Below, piece by piece: positions 15,683 to 24,159 of a stretch of 32,922 nt of DNA (its first letter is position 1; each line of letters opens with the position of its first letter). The notes below the pieces were generated by a model. It worked only from the letters and a program-made list of their open reading frames with translations, did not search any database and was not told the origin of the DNA. Source of the DNA: an uncultured Methylophilaceae bacterium (lineage in GTDB: Bacteria; Pseudomonadota; Gammaproteobacteria; Burkholderiales; Methylophilaceae); the NCBI GenBank assembly GCA_903834185.1, contig CAILHX010000026.1, positions 1 through 32,922 on the forward strand, given 5' to 3'. The translations under genes and the position numbers were made by a program.

Positions 15683-17110
15683 ATGTTCAACACCATGATG
15701 ATCAAGGCCAGGGTAGACAAGGGCTATTCGCTACGCCGCATCCTGCTACGCTGGCTGCTGCTGCCTTTGCTGACCCTGTTCACCATAGGCACGGTGGTGG
15801 TGTACCAGATCGCACTCTCCTATTCCGAAGATGCCTACGACCGCGCCTTGTACGACTCGGCGGACGATATCGTCAAGCTATGCCAGGCTTCACTGCGCAC
15901 CAGCGGCGAGATCACGCTGCCAGCGGCTGCCAAGGATGTGCTGCTGGCAGACCAGTACGACAAGGTCTATTACAGCGTGATGGACGATCAGGGCAAGCTG
16001 CTGGCGGGTGACGGCAAACTGAAGCCGGATGTGGAAAAAGCCTCGGAATCGGATAACAGGCATTTCTACGACACGGCAGTGGATGGCGCCGAGGTACGCG
16101 CCATCTCCACCGTACTGCATATGCGCATGATTGATGGCAATCACTCCTGGACCATCGTGGTGGGCGAGACGCGCAACAAACGCGAACATCTGGCCGACCA
16201 GATCATCACCGGCTTCGTCATGCCGCAGATACTGATCATCCTGCTCGCCTCGCTGCTGGTGATGTTCGCCGTCAAACGCGGGCTGGCACCGCTGGAATCG
16301 TTGCGTCTGGCCTTGTCGCAACGCTCGCATAACGACCTGAATGCACTGCAGGTGCCCAACCTGCCTTCGGAAGTGATGCCGCTGACGCAGGAGATCAACA
16401 GCCTGCTGGCGCGCATCAAGTCGGTGTTCGAGGTGCAAAAACAGTTCACTGCCGATGCTGCCCACCAGTTACGCACGCCTTTGGCCGGATTATCGGCGCA
16501 GACCGACTTTGCGCTGGAGCAGAAGAACCCGCCGCAGACACAGCACGCGCTGGATCAGATCAAAGTGGTCGCAGGCCGCCTCAGCCATGCGGTGAACCAG
16601 CTACTCTCGATTGCGCGTAACGAACCCGGTGCCGAGAGATCGCTGCAGATGCAAGCCCTGGACCTGAATGCTTTCGCCCGCGATACCACGCTGGAATGGG
16701 TGGAAACCGCCATGAAGCAGCATATGGATCTGGGCTTTGAGGAGACCGACAACGCGGTCATCATCAATGCCGACCCGGCGCGGCTGAAGGAATTACTGGA
16801 CAATCTGATTGATAACGCCTTGCGTTATTGCCCAAGCGGCAGCCGCATCACCGTCAGGGTGAGCGGCGATGCCACCCTGCAGGTGGAAGATAACGGCCCG
16901 GGCATACCACCAGAAGAACGCGAACGCGTATTCGAGCGCTTCCACCGCCTGCTGGGCAGCGAGATACACGGCAATGGCCTGGGGCTGGCGATCGTGCGCG
17001 AGATCGCCGAGCTACACCATGCCAGCATTGTGGTGACCGAAGGCGCCGGTGGTCATGGCGCATTGTTTACGGTACAGTTCAAGACGATTCCGGCAACAGA
17101 AGCAAGTTAG
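15683..17110 (+). CDS. TctE-like sensor histidine kinase
   Basis: This 475-aa inner-membrane kinase has a first membrane helix at about residues 21-45 and a periplasmic 2CSK_N-type sensor domain (about 46-174, with DRALYDSADDI and DKVYYSVMDDQG). A second helix (about 178-197) and HAMP follow. The phosphoacceptor is H261 (ADAAHQLRTPLAGL), the N box LIDNALRY (375-382), and the ATP-lid motifs are EDNGPGIPP (402-410) and NGLGLA (431-436). The 2CSK_N domain is typical of TctE, a tricarboxylate sensor, and of many betaproteobacterial kinases with other signals. Linkage to lpxO suggests envelope control here; the ligand is unknown. Confidence 0.9.
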   Translation: MFNTMMIKARVDKGYSLRRILLRWLLLPLLTLFTIGTVVVYQIALSYSEDAYDRALYDSADDIVKLCQASLRTSGEITLPAAAKDVLLADQYDKVYYSVMDDQGKLLAGDGKLKPDVEKASESDNRHFYDTAVDGAEVRAISTVLHMRMIDGNHSWTIVVGETRNKREHLADQIITGFVMPQILIILLASLLVMFAVKRGLAPLESLRLALSQRSHNDLNALQVPNLPSEVMPLTQEINSLLARIKSVFEVQKQFTADAAHQLRTPLAGLSAQTDFALEQKNPPQTQHALDQIKVVAGRLSHAVNQLLSIARNEPGAERSLQMQALDLNAFARDTTLEWVETAMKQHMDLGFEETDNAVIINADPARLKELLDNLIDNALRYCPSGSRITVRVSGDATLQVEDNGPGIPPEERERVFERFHRLLGSEIHGNGLGLAIVREIAELHHASIVVTEGAGGHGALFTVQFKTIPATEAS

Positions 17111-17153
17111 AATACAGCCACGAAAATACTCAACCCATGAAATTATTGACGCC

Positions 17154-18062
17154 ATGAAATCATTGATTCTGGGCATTTACGCCTTCTCCATCCTCTACGT
17201 GCATTTCCGCGGCAAACCGCAGGCGCGCCTGCCATTCTTCCGCCAGATATTCGACCACTCTTCGGTGGTAGCGCCGGTGAATATCCTGATGTACCTTTTT
17301 TCCAAAGTGCGCACCAACAAGACATATATTGATGTAAACGAATTCAAGGGTTTGCAGCTGCTGCAGGATAACTGGCAGCTGATACGCGATGAGGCGCTGA
17401 ATCTGAACCGGCTGGAAAAAATCAAGGCTGCAGAGAAGAACGACGATGCCGGATTCAATTCCTTCTTCAAGACCGGATGGAAGCGTTTTTACCTGAAATG
17501 GTACGGTGCCAGCCACCCTTCGGCGCTGGAGCTATGCCCCAAGACCGTGGCTCTGCTCCAACAGATACCGGAAGTGAAAGCCGCCATGTTCGCCGAGTTG
17601 CCGCCGGGGGCGCAGCTGAACAAACACCGCGACCCTTATGCCGGCTCGCTCAGATATCATCTGGGACTGTCCACCCCCAACGACGAACACTGCTTCATCG
17701 AAGTCAACGGCGAACGCTATAGCTGGCACGACGGCGAGGATGTGATGTTCGACGAAACCTTCATCCACTGGGCGCGCAACGACACGCAGCAGAACCGCAT
17801 CATCCTGTTCTGCGATGTGGAACGACCAATGGAGACGCGCTGGATGCAGGCCTTCAACCGCTGGATGGGCCGTGTGGTGATGACCGCCGCCAGCTCGCCC
17901 AACGAGACCGGCGACGATACCGGCGGCATCAACAAAGTGTTCCGCTTCTTCTGGGCGGCGGGGAAGTATCGCAGGCGGCTGAAAAAGTGGAACAAGACCG
18001 TCTACAAGCTGGTGAAGCTGGGGTTGATTGTTGGGGCGATTGCATTGGTTTGGTATCTATAG
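17154..18062 (+). CDS. lpxO: LpxO-type aspartyl/asparaginyl beta-hydroxylase (lipid A)
   Basis: This 302-aa Fe(II)/2-oxoglutarate dioxygenase of the LpxO family would hydroxylate the 3'-secondary acyl chain of lipid A in characterised members. The Fe ligands are H158 and D160 (KHRDPYAG) and H205 (TFIHWARND), with R215 as the probable 2-oxoglutarate contact. A hydrophobic N-terminus (1-16) and a C-terminal helix (about 284-302) anchor it to the membrane. ATG at 17154 is chosen over an in-frame upstream GTG/ATG inside the kinase gene because it gives the family's normal length. It follows the kinase by 43 nt and so is probably in its operon. Confidence 0.85.
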   Translation: MKSLILGIYAFSILYVHFRGKPQARLPFFRQIFDHSSVVAPVNILMYLFSKVRTNKTYIDVNEFKGLQLLQDNWQLIRDEALNLNRLEKIKAAEKNDDAGFNSFFKTGWKRFYLKWYGASHPSALELCPKTVALLQQIPEVKAAMFAELPPGAQLNKHRDPYAGSLRYHLGLSTPNDEHCFIEVNGERYSWHDGEDVMFDETFIHWARNDTQQNRIILFCDVERPMETRWMQAFNRWMGRVVMTAASSPNETGDDTGGINKVFRFFWAAGKYRRRLKKWNKTVYKLVKLGLIVGAIALVWYL

Positions 18063-18090
18063 AGGTATCCCAGTTCCTAATTTGATTCTC

Positions 18091-18170
18091 TAGGTCGGGG
18101 GTTGCAACTTATTTAGCTTATTAGGCCGGGGGTTGCCCGGCGGCAAGTTACCTTATTTTGCTTGTCCAAA
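18091..18170 (+). repeat. Dispersed repeat R1
   Basis: The reverse complement of this stretch matches 21465-21539 almost base for base, with one short gap and a few substitutions. Shared motifs are TTTGGACAAGCAAA, AACTTGCCGCCGGGCAAC and GCCTAATAAG. It includes one half of a strong hairpin, CCTTATTTT at 18151-18159 pairing with AAAATAAGG at 18168-18176, which could end transcription from the lpxO operon. It ends where the truncated DUF2971 gene begins. Confidence 0.8.
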
Positions 18171-18213
18171 ATAAGGTCAATTTGGTCGTGGTGTCGCAGG
18201 AGTCGCATTAGTC

Positions 18214-18732
18214 TTGAAGCCGCCAGACCGAGGTAGCGCACTCCCTCTACATACTGCACTGCATAGAGTTGCTTATTTCTCGGAAGACCAATTACTGGCC
18301 GAGTTTGATCAAGTTTTACACAACATTAAAGAAAATAGAGATTTTCTCAGAGAAGCACTCCCTAATGAATTGCTGGCTCATATGGCCTATAGATGGCTAA
18401 TGATTACCATAGTTTCTCTTAAACATAAGGGATTTTTTGAAGAAGATGAATGGAGATTGATTTATTCCCCTACTCAATACGTATCTACTCATATGGAACA
18501 GGAAACAATTACGCTAGATGGGATACCTCAGTTGATCTACAAACTTCCCCTTATAAATAAACCTGACCAAAATATCTCAGGCATTGAAATTCCTGAATTA
18601 TTAGACAGGATAATAATTGGACCTACGCCTTACGCTAGTACAATCTTCGAGTCTATACTTAAGGAATTAATTAAACTGGGGGTCGAGAATGCCAACCAAA
18701 AAATCTTTGTTTCTGACATACCAATCAGATGA
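18214..18732 (+). pseudogene. Truncated DUF2971 domain gene (C-terminal part)
   Basis: The open frame encodes about 172 aa, but only the C-terminal half of a DUF2971 protein is recognisable: LKHKGFFEEDEWRLIY (about 69-84), IIIGPTPYA (about 135-143) and the closing VSDIPIR. Complete members are usually well over 220 aa and begin with a YKYR-type motif, which is missing. The first 10-15 codons read from repeat R1 and adjoining sequence. The stretch is clearly AT-rich compared with its neighbours, and its codon use differs, suggesting acquired DNA. DUF2971 has no established activity; it often occurs in accessory regions. It may still be translated, from a TTG, but is best read as a remnant. Confidence 0.65.
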
Positions 18733-18735
18733 AGT

Positions 18736-19044
18736 ATGCTAGAACTCAGACATACCTGTGAGAACTGCAACAAGCCGTTGCTGCCGGATTCGGCGGAGGC
18801 GCGGATTTGCAGTTATGAGTGCACGTTCTGTGCGGATTGCGTGGAGCATATTTTGCACAATGTCTGCCCCAATTGCGGGGGAGGGTTTCAGCATCGGCCT
18901 GTCCGGCCCGCGCATAACTGGTATGGCGACAATTTTCTGGGCAAAGACCCTGCCAGTACCATCGTCAGACATAAACCGGTTGACCCGGTGGAGCATGCGC
19001 AATTCTGTGCCGACCTGAAAAGCATTCCGCCGGAATTGAGATAA
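18736..19044 (+). CDS. DUF1272 zinc-binding protein
   Basis: This 102-aa protein begins MLELRHTCENCNK and holds seven cysteines in CxxC-type pairs (TCENCNK, ICSYECTFCADC, NVCPNCGG), expected to bind two zinc ions in a RING/zinc-ribbon-like fold. It matches the DUF1272 family across its first 60 residues; the tail after HRPVRPAHN is less conserved. The function is unknown in the family. ATG at 18736 follows the DUF2971 stop by 3 nt, but the change in base composition indicates that the two genes have different origins. Confidence 0.82.
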   Translation: MLELRHTCENCNKPLLPDSAEARICSYECTFCADCVEHILHNVCPNCGGGFQHRPVRPAHNWYGDNFLGKDPASTIVRHKPVDPVEHAQFCADLKSIPPELR

Positions 19045-19131
19045 GCCATTCCAGGATAAACTCCAACATTAAGCATCTTCGCTTCACATACTCTTCACTG
19101 AATTTTCTCCGGGCGCTACGCCTCGAACGCT

Positions 19132-19137
19132 TATAAT
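19132..19137 (+). promoter_or_regulatory. Probable -10 of the RNase II-type gene
   Basis: TATAAT occurs 30 bp upstream of the TTG start codon at 19168. No convincing -35 was found at 16-18 bp. A Shine-Dalgarno, TAAGG (19157-19161), with a 6-nt spacer supports the TTG start. Confidence 0.5.
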
Positions 19138-19167
19138 CTCACCCTCGCATTTTCCCTAAGGCAAGTT

Positions 19168-21063
19168 TTGAACGTTTTTTACGAAGAAGAAGGCAGCTTC
19201 AAGATCGGCAGCGTGATGACCGAGAACCCCGGTTCCATGCAGGTTGAGGCTGTGCATGGCAAGCGTTCCAAGATCAAATCGGCCAATGTGTTGCTGAAGT
19301 TCAACGAGGCTCTGGCGGGTTTTATGGAGCAGGCGCAGGCCGGGGCAGAGGAGATTGACGCCGATTTTCTTTGGCAGTGCTGCGGCGAGCCGGAGTTCGG
19401 GTTTGAAGAGCTGGCCAGGGAATATTACGGACGTACTGCGACACCGGTAGAAGCGGCGGCGGTGGCGATACGGTTACATTCAGCCCCCATGTATTTCTAC
19501 CGCAAGGGTAAAGGCCGTTACAAGGCTGCGCCTGAAGAGAGTTTGAAGGCCGCGCTGGCTTCACAGGAGCGCAAGCGTATCCAGGCCGAGCAGATGGCGT
19601 TGTGCATAGCCGAGATGCAGGCAGGCAGGTTTCCGGCGGCGATGGCGGATAAGCTGGAGATGCTGCTGTACGCGCCCGACAAGAGCACGCTGGAGTGGAA
19701 GGCGCTGGAGGAGGCTTCGGCGGCGACCCATCTGTCGCACCTCAAATTGCTGGAATCCTGCGGTGCGATAGCTTCAGCGCACGATTACCATTTCGGCGCT
19801 TTCATGCGCGAGCAGTTCCCGCACGGCATCGAGTTCCCGCCGCATGCGCCGGTGAGCGTGCCGCAACTGCCGCAGGCAAAGGCTGAGGCGTTCAGCATAG
19901 ACGACAGCACCACCACCGAAATTGATGATGCGTTCTCGGTGCAGGCGTTGCCTAACGGCAACGCGCGCGTGGGCATCCATATCGCCGCACCGTCGCTGGG
20001 CATATTGCCTGAAAGTCCACTGGATGCGGTGGCGATGCAGCGGCTTTCCACCGTGTACATGCCGGGGAACAAGATCACCATGCTGCCGGAAGATACGCTG
20101 GCACCTTACAGCCTGACGGCTGGCGCGGTTCGTCCGGCCTTGTCGTTATATCTGGAAGTCGCGCCAGACTTCAGCATTGTCGGCAACGAGACTGTGGTGG
20201 AAGCGGTGAAGATCGCCGATAACCTGCGGCATGACGAGCTGGAGCCAGTATTTAATGAGAATACGCTCACCGGGACTAGCGACCACCCATATTGGGACAG
20301 GCTGATACTGCTGTTCAACCTGGCGGAGTCGCTGGAAAAGGTGCGCGGCAAGTACGACCCCAACCGTCCTCCGCAGATGGATTACAACTTTTACGTGGTG
20401 GACGGCAAAGTCTCCATCATCGAGCGCAAGCGCGGCTCGCCTATGGATAAGCTGGTGGCGGAATTGATGATCTACGCCAACGCCACCTGGGGCGGCCTGC
20501 TGGCGGAAAAAAACATCCCCGGCATCTACCGCGCACAGATGGGCGGCAAGGTGTACATGACCGTCAACGCCGAGCCCCATCAGGGTCTGGGCGTGGCGCA
20601 ATATGCCTGGAGCACTTCTCCATTAAGACGCGCGGTGGATATGGTGAACCAGCGCCAGATCATCGCGGCAGTGCAGGGCACACCACCCGTTTACGCCAAG
20701 GGCAGCGATGCGCTCACCACGGTGATGCGCGAATTCGACATCACCTATAACGCCTACGGCGAATTCCAGCAGCGCATGGAGCGTTACTGGTGCTTGCAGT
20801 GGCTGATACAGGAGCAGGTGAAGGAGATCGCTGCCACGGTGTGGCGCGAGAACCTGGTGCGGCTGGATGGCATGTTCTACATCACCAAAGTGCCCAGCCT
20901 GCCGGAACTGCCGGTGGGTGCGCGGGTGATGCTGAAGATAGAGCGGGTAGATCCTTTGATGATGGAACTGACCTGCAAGTTTGTGGCGAAGCTGGATGAG
21001 CCTAAAGATGTCACGGATACCGGCAACGCTGCCGTCATTCCAGCGAACGCTGGAATCCAGTAG
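19168..21063 (+). CDS. RNase II/R-family exoribonuclease (RNB domain)
   Basis: This 631-aa 3'-5' exoribonuclease degrades RNA in the cytoplasm. An N-terminal region (about 1-230) is followed by the RNB catalytic domain (about 235-545), with SIDDSTTTEIDDAFS (about 240-254) giving the metal-binding aspartates, then MPGNKITMLPE and YAWSTSPLRRAVDMVNQ. A short S1-like tail follows. It begins with TTG at 19168, supported by TAAGG 6 nt upstream. The last ten residues (AVIPANAGIQ) and the stop are read out of a dispersed repeat (21034-21060), so the original C-terminus was probably a little shorter and has been extended. RNase II-type rather than RNase R-type on size. Confidence 0.9.
   Translation: MNVFYEEEGSFKIGSVMTENPGSMQVEAVHGKRSKIKSANVLLKFNEALAGFMEQAQAGAEEIDADFLWQCCGEPEFGFEELAREYYGRTATPVEAAAVAIRLHSAPMYFYRKGKGRYKAAPEESLKAALASQERKRIQAEQMALCIAEMQAGRFPAAMADKLEMLLYAPDKSTLEWKALEEASAATHLSHLKLLESCGAIASAHDYHFGAFMREQFPHGIEFPPHAPVSVPQLPQAKAEAFSIDDSTTTEIDDAFSVQALPNGNARVGIHIAAPSLGILPESPLDAVAMQRLSTVYMPGNKITMLPEDTLAPYSLTAGAVRPALSLYLEVAPDFSIVGNETVVEAVKIADNLRHDELEPVFNENTLTGTSDHPYWDRLILLFNLAESLEKVRGKYDPNRPPQMDYNFYVVDGKVSIIERKRGSPMDKLVAELMIYANATWGGLLAEKNIPGIYRAQMGGKVYMTVNAEPHQGLGVAQYAWSTSPLRRAVDMVNQRQIIAAVQGTPPVYAKGSDALTTVMREFDITYNAYGEFQQRMERYWCLQWLIQEQVKEIAATVWRENLVRLDGMFYITKVPSLPELPVGARVMLKIERVDPLMMELTCKFVAKLDEPKDVTDTGNAAVIPANAGIQ
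21034..21060 (+). repeat. 27-bp short dispersed repeat, copy 1
   Basis: GTCATTCCAGCGAACGCTGG continues to AATCCAG; the centre TTCCAGC..GCTGGAA is a palindrome. It belongs to the widespread repeat family that reads VIPAKAGIQ when translated. This copy lies in the 3' end of the RNase gene. Confidence 0.85.
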
Positions 21064-21099
21064 CAGATTTAGCTCAGCAGGTCGTGCAAACCTCACATC

Positions 21100-21126
21100 G
21101 TCATTCCAGCGAAAGCTGGAATCCAG
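21100..21126 (+). repeat. 27-bp short dispersed repeat, copy 2
   Basis: Same orientation and almost the same sequence as copy 1, with GCGAAAGC in the centre in place of GCGAACGC. Confidence 0.85.
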
Positions 21127-21154
21127 ACTAGTGAGATAGCGCACTTTGTGCGCC

Positions 21155-21181
21155 CTGGATACCTGCTTTCGCAGGTATGAC
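21155..21181 (-). repeat. 27-bp short dispersed repeat, copy 3 (variant, inverted)
   Basis: On the minus strand it reads GTCATACCTGCGAAAGCAGG then TATCCAG. It is the same architecture as copies 1 and 2, with compensating changes on both arms of the hairpin, so pairing is kept. Confidence 0.75.
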
Positions 21182-21464
21182 GTGGGTGTTAAGGTGTTCG
21201 GACCCCTTCTGCCGCAGCAGAGCAGTACAGGCAAGACGGGAGCTTTAGGCGAGCACTGTCTGACAACACGCTACGAAGTAGCTTGTTGCGGCGTAGGCTA
21301 ACCTTTAGGTTAAGCTGCTTTAGCAGCGGCCGAAGCCAAATCCGCAGCAGCCTACGTTGTTTGTAGGCTGCCAGGCTGAGTTGCGCAGCCCCCGTCTTGA
21401 CGAGCACGCGCAGGGAACCCCGAAGGGGCAAGAAGGAGGGTGTCTTTTGCTTTGGTTACTTTCC

Positions 21465-21539
21465 TTTGGACAAGCAAAGGAACTTGCCGCCGGGCAACGC
21501 CCGGCCTAATAAGTTAAATACGCTGCAACCCCCGGCCTG
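21465..21539 (-). repeat. Dispersed repeat R2 (inverted relative to R1)
   Basis: This is the near-identical inverted partner of 18091-18170. It contains an internal stem GCCGGGC (3-nt loop) GCCCGGC and a 5' stem CCTTTG (21463-21468) with CAAAGG (21475-21480). The two copies bracket about 3.3 kb holding the DUF2971 remnant, DUF1272 and RNase genes. Confidence 0.8.
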
Positions 21540-21556
21540 CTGAGTTGAATTAACTA

Positions 21557-21583
21557 CTGGATTCCAGCTTCCGCTGGAATGAC
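21557..21583 (-). repeat. 27-bp short dispersed repeat, copy 4 (inverted)
   Basis: On the minus strand it reads GTCATTCCAGCGGAAGCTGG then AATCCAG, closely matching copies 1 and 2. Confidence 0.85.
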
Positions 21584-21647
21584 GGCAGCTGTTCTCTTAT
21601 TGTAAGTGTGCCTGCTTCGGAATTCCGATTACCGACATTCGCCACCG

Positions 21648-22331
21648 CTATGCCAGACTGAAGAATGTACCAACGTAAGTTGTAAGCCCCATCACAAACG
21701 CACCCCAGATCAATACACGGAATGCTCCACGCGTGATGGAAGCGCCTCCCACGCGGGCGGCTAATGCGCCCAGCACGGCTAGAAAAACAAAAGAGATGAC
21801 GGCAATAACAAATATGAGGTTGTCTTTGGTTGCAAAAACACCTGCGATGAGCGGGACTATGCCGCCAAACAGAAAGCTGGCCGCAGAGGTCGCGGCTGCC
21901 TGCAGTGGCTGGGCTTTCAGCGCGTCCGTGATGCCGATCTCGTCACGCGCATGTGCGCCCAGCGCATCGTGATCCATCAGCTTGCGCGACACCAATGATG
22001 CAAGATCATGATCGAGTCCGCGCTGCTTGTAGATATCGCGCAGTTCTGCGTGCTCGCCATCAAAGTCATTCAGCAATGCACTGCGTTCAAGTTCCAGATC
22101 GGCACGTTCGGTATCTGCCTGCGAGCTGACCGAGACATACTCGCCCGCGCCCATGGACAGCGCGCCTGCAACAAGCCCTGCAAGCCCTGTGACCAGAACT
22201 CCGCTTGTGCTCATGTGTGCCGCCGCAACCCCCAGCAACAAACTGGAGATTGACAGCAAACCGTCATTCGCGCCTAGCACGCCTGCGCGTATCCATCCGG
22301 ATCGGTGAGTACGATGAATATGTAATGGCAT
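21648..22331 (-). CDS. VIT1/CCC1-family Fe/Mn transporter, copy 1
   Basis: This 227-aa inner-membrane protein belongs to the family that moves Fe(II) or Mn(II) out of the cytosol in characterised eukaryotic members. Conserved motifs are VLGANDGLLS near the N-terminus (first helix) and GALSMGAGEYVSVSSQADTE (second helix, about 56-75). A cytoplasmic acidic region (about 76-130) rich in E, D and H would bind metal. Three C-terminal helices complete the five-helix fold. It is divergent from the SulP gene (65 bp apart). A paralogue lies at 24659-25357 on the other strand. Transport direction and metal cannot be read from sequence. Confidence 0.87.
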   Translation of the reverse strand: MPLHIHRTHRSGWIRAGVLGANDGLLSISSLLLGVAAAHMSTSGVLVTGLAGLVAGALSMGAGEYVSVSSQADTERADLELERSALLNDFDGEHAELRDIYKQRGLDHDLASLVSRKLMDHDALGAHARDEIGITDALKAQPLQAAATSAASFLFGGIVPLIAGVFATKDNLIFVIAVISFVFLAVLGALAARVGGASITRGAFRVLIWGAFVMGLTTYVGTFFSLA

Positions 22332-22396
22332 AATTCATATTATCATGCAGCAGGTTTACGCTGATATTAAAAAATGATCGTTGGCATCACAAAAAC

Positions 22397-24022
22397 ATGA
22401 TTGCAATCCTGAAGGCAAAGCGCAGCGGAATGCTCTCGAAAGAGCATATTCTCAACAACATCATTGCGGGGGTGATCGTCGGCATCGTTGCGCTGCCGCT
22501 GGCAATGGCATTTGCCATCGCCTCCGGTGCCAAGCCGGAACAGGGTCTCTATACTGCCATTGTTGCAGGCGGCCTGACTTCGCTGTTCGGGGGGACGCAA
22601 TTACAGATCGCGGGGCCAACCGGTGCCTTTATCGTCATCCTGTCGGGCATCACCGCCAAATACGGCATAGAGGGGCTGCAAGCGGCAACCCTGATGGCAG
22701 GGTTCATGCTGTTGATCATGGGGCTGACACGCCTGGGCAATGTGATCAGATTCATCCCAGATCCGGTCATTGTCGGCTTTACCAGTGGCATCGCCATCAT
22801 TATCTGGGTCGGCCAATGGAAAGATTTTTTCGGGCTTGCTCCTAAAGCCGGAGCCGAGCATTTTCATCAAAAACTGTGGTATCTGATCGAAGCATTCCCC
22901 GGTTTACAATTGCAAACCACCCTGCTCGCTTTGCTGACGCTGGCGGTGTTGCTGCTTTCTCCCAGAGTCTTCAGGCGCATTCCCTCGCCACTGGTCGCCA
23001 TGGTCACGGCGACCGTGCTGCAGGGGCTATTCCATTTCAGGAATGTTGCCACCATAGGCAGTGTATTCGGCGGTATCCCGCAAAGCCTTCCGCACTTTGC
23101 AGTGCCATCGCTGGATATCTCCGAATTCATCAAACTGATTGGGCCGGCATTCACCATCGCCCTGCTTGGAGCCATCGAATCGCTGCTTTCGGCAGTGGTT
23201 GCCGATGGCATGTCGGGAACCAAACACGATTCCAATCAGGAACTGGTCGGCCAGGGTATCGCCAATATCTTCTCGCCGCTGCTGGGAGGGTTCGCCTCCA
23301 CCGGGGCGATCGCGCGCACCGCCACCAATATCCGCAATGGTGCTACCAGCCCGCTGGCGGGAATCGTGCATGCGCTGACGCTGGTAGTCATTGTGCTGGT
23401 GCTGGCACCACTGGCCTCGCATATTCCCTTGTGCGCACTCTCCGCCATATTGTTCGTGGTCGCTTACAACATGAGCGAACAGCACCGCTTCATCCATATG
23501 GTCAGGACTGCCCCCAGGCCGGACGTGGCCGTGCTGCTGATCACTTTTCTGCTGACGGTGTTCGGCGATCTGGTGATCGCGGTGAATATCGGGGTGATGC
23601 TGGCTTCGCTGCTATTCATGAAGCGCATGTCGGAGGCGGTGAATATCGAATTGCAAAAGCATGAAGATCTGGCGCAGGAGCTGGACGACAAGGATCTTGC
23701 ATTATCTGCCGATACAGTGGTGGTCAGCATAGAAGGCCCGTTCTTCTTTGGTGCAGCCGAGCGGCTGGAGAACGTACTGGAATCAGTGCATGCGCATGCC
23801 GAGATTCTGGTGCTGCGTTTAGGCAGGGTGCCCATCATTGATGCGACCGGACTGCAGTCGCTAAGTGATCTGTTCGATACCTGCAACACCCACAAAACCC
23901 GGCTGGTATTGGTTGAAGCCCGCCCCAACGTGATCGAAAAACTCAAGCGTACCGGACTCGCCGAACTACTCGGGACGCGGAATATTCTGAACAGTATTCA
24001 TGAGCTAATCGCCGAGCAGTAG
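22397..24022 (+). CDS. SulP-family anion transporter with STAS domain
   Basis: This 541-aa inner-membrane transporter has a membrane domain (about residues 18-430, 10-14 helices; signature IAGVIVGIVALPLAMAFAIA near the start) and a cytoplasmic C-terminal STAS domain (about 440-541) with VPIIDATGLQSL as the nucleotide-binding/phospho-site loop. SulP proteins carry sulfate, bicarbonate or dicarboxylates; the substrate is not evident. The start may be ATG at 22397, or ATG at 22430 (MLSKEH) which has AGCGGA upstream; the difference is 11 residues. It sits between two VIT-type genes but there is no overlap or coupling with either. Confidence 0.88.
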   Translation: MIAILKAKRSGMLSKEHILNNIIAGVIVGIVALPLAMAFAIASGAKPEQGLYTAIVAGGLTSLFGGTQLQIAGPTGAFIVILSGITAKYGIEGLQAATLMAGFMLLIMGLTRLGNVIRFIPDPVIVGFTSGIAIIIWVGQWKDFFGLAPKAGAEHFHQKLWYLIEAFPGLQLQTTLLALLTLAVLLLSPRVFRRIPSPLVAMVTATVLQGLFHFRNVATIGSVFGGIPQSLPHFAVPSLDISEFIKLIGPAFTIALLGAIESLLSAVVADGMSGTKHDSNQELVGQGIANIFSPLLGGFASTGAIARTATNIRNGATSPLAGIVHALTLVVIVLVLAPLASHIPLCALSAILFVVAYNMSEQHRFIHMVRTAPRPDVAVLLITFLLTVFGDLVIAVNIGVMLASLLFMKRMSEAVNIELQKHEDLAQELDDKDLALSADTVVVSIEGPFFFGAAERLENVLESVHAHAEILVLRLGRVPIIDATGLQSLSDLFDTCNTHKTRLVLVEARPNVIEKLKRTGLAELLGTRNILNSIHELIAEQ

Positions 24023-24159
24023 CCTGTTAGCCAAGGCCCTGCATCGCCCAAGCCCGGCACATACGGCGCACTGTGCGCGAATGCGCGCTACGCATGCTGT
24101 TTTGTACTATGTTGGCTTGCGCACGGACTGACCACTTCCGGAAGAGTACGCTGATTTCA

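Larger units (their letters stand above)
21064..21647. other. 584-bp repeat-filled region without a gene
   Basis: No supported coding sequence was found between the RNase and VIT genes. The stretch holds three more 27-bp repeat copies, repeat R2, and from about 21190 to 21460 a series of small hairpins such as GCTACGAAGTAGC and GCTGCTTTAGCAGC. It looks like a landing zone for short dispersed repeats. No inverted transposon ends or target-site duplications were recognised. Confidence 0.75.

Noticed and set aside
21190-21431. 80-aa minus-strand open frame in the repeat region
   Set aside because: It is made of repeat sequence with small hairpins; such frames are commonly mis-annotated as hypothetical proteins.
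21034-21583. Possible CRISPR array from four similar 27-bp units
   Set aside because: Spacing is irregular, orientation is mixed and no cas genes are near; they are dispersed hairpin repeats.
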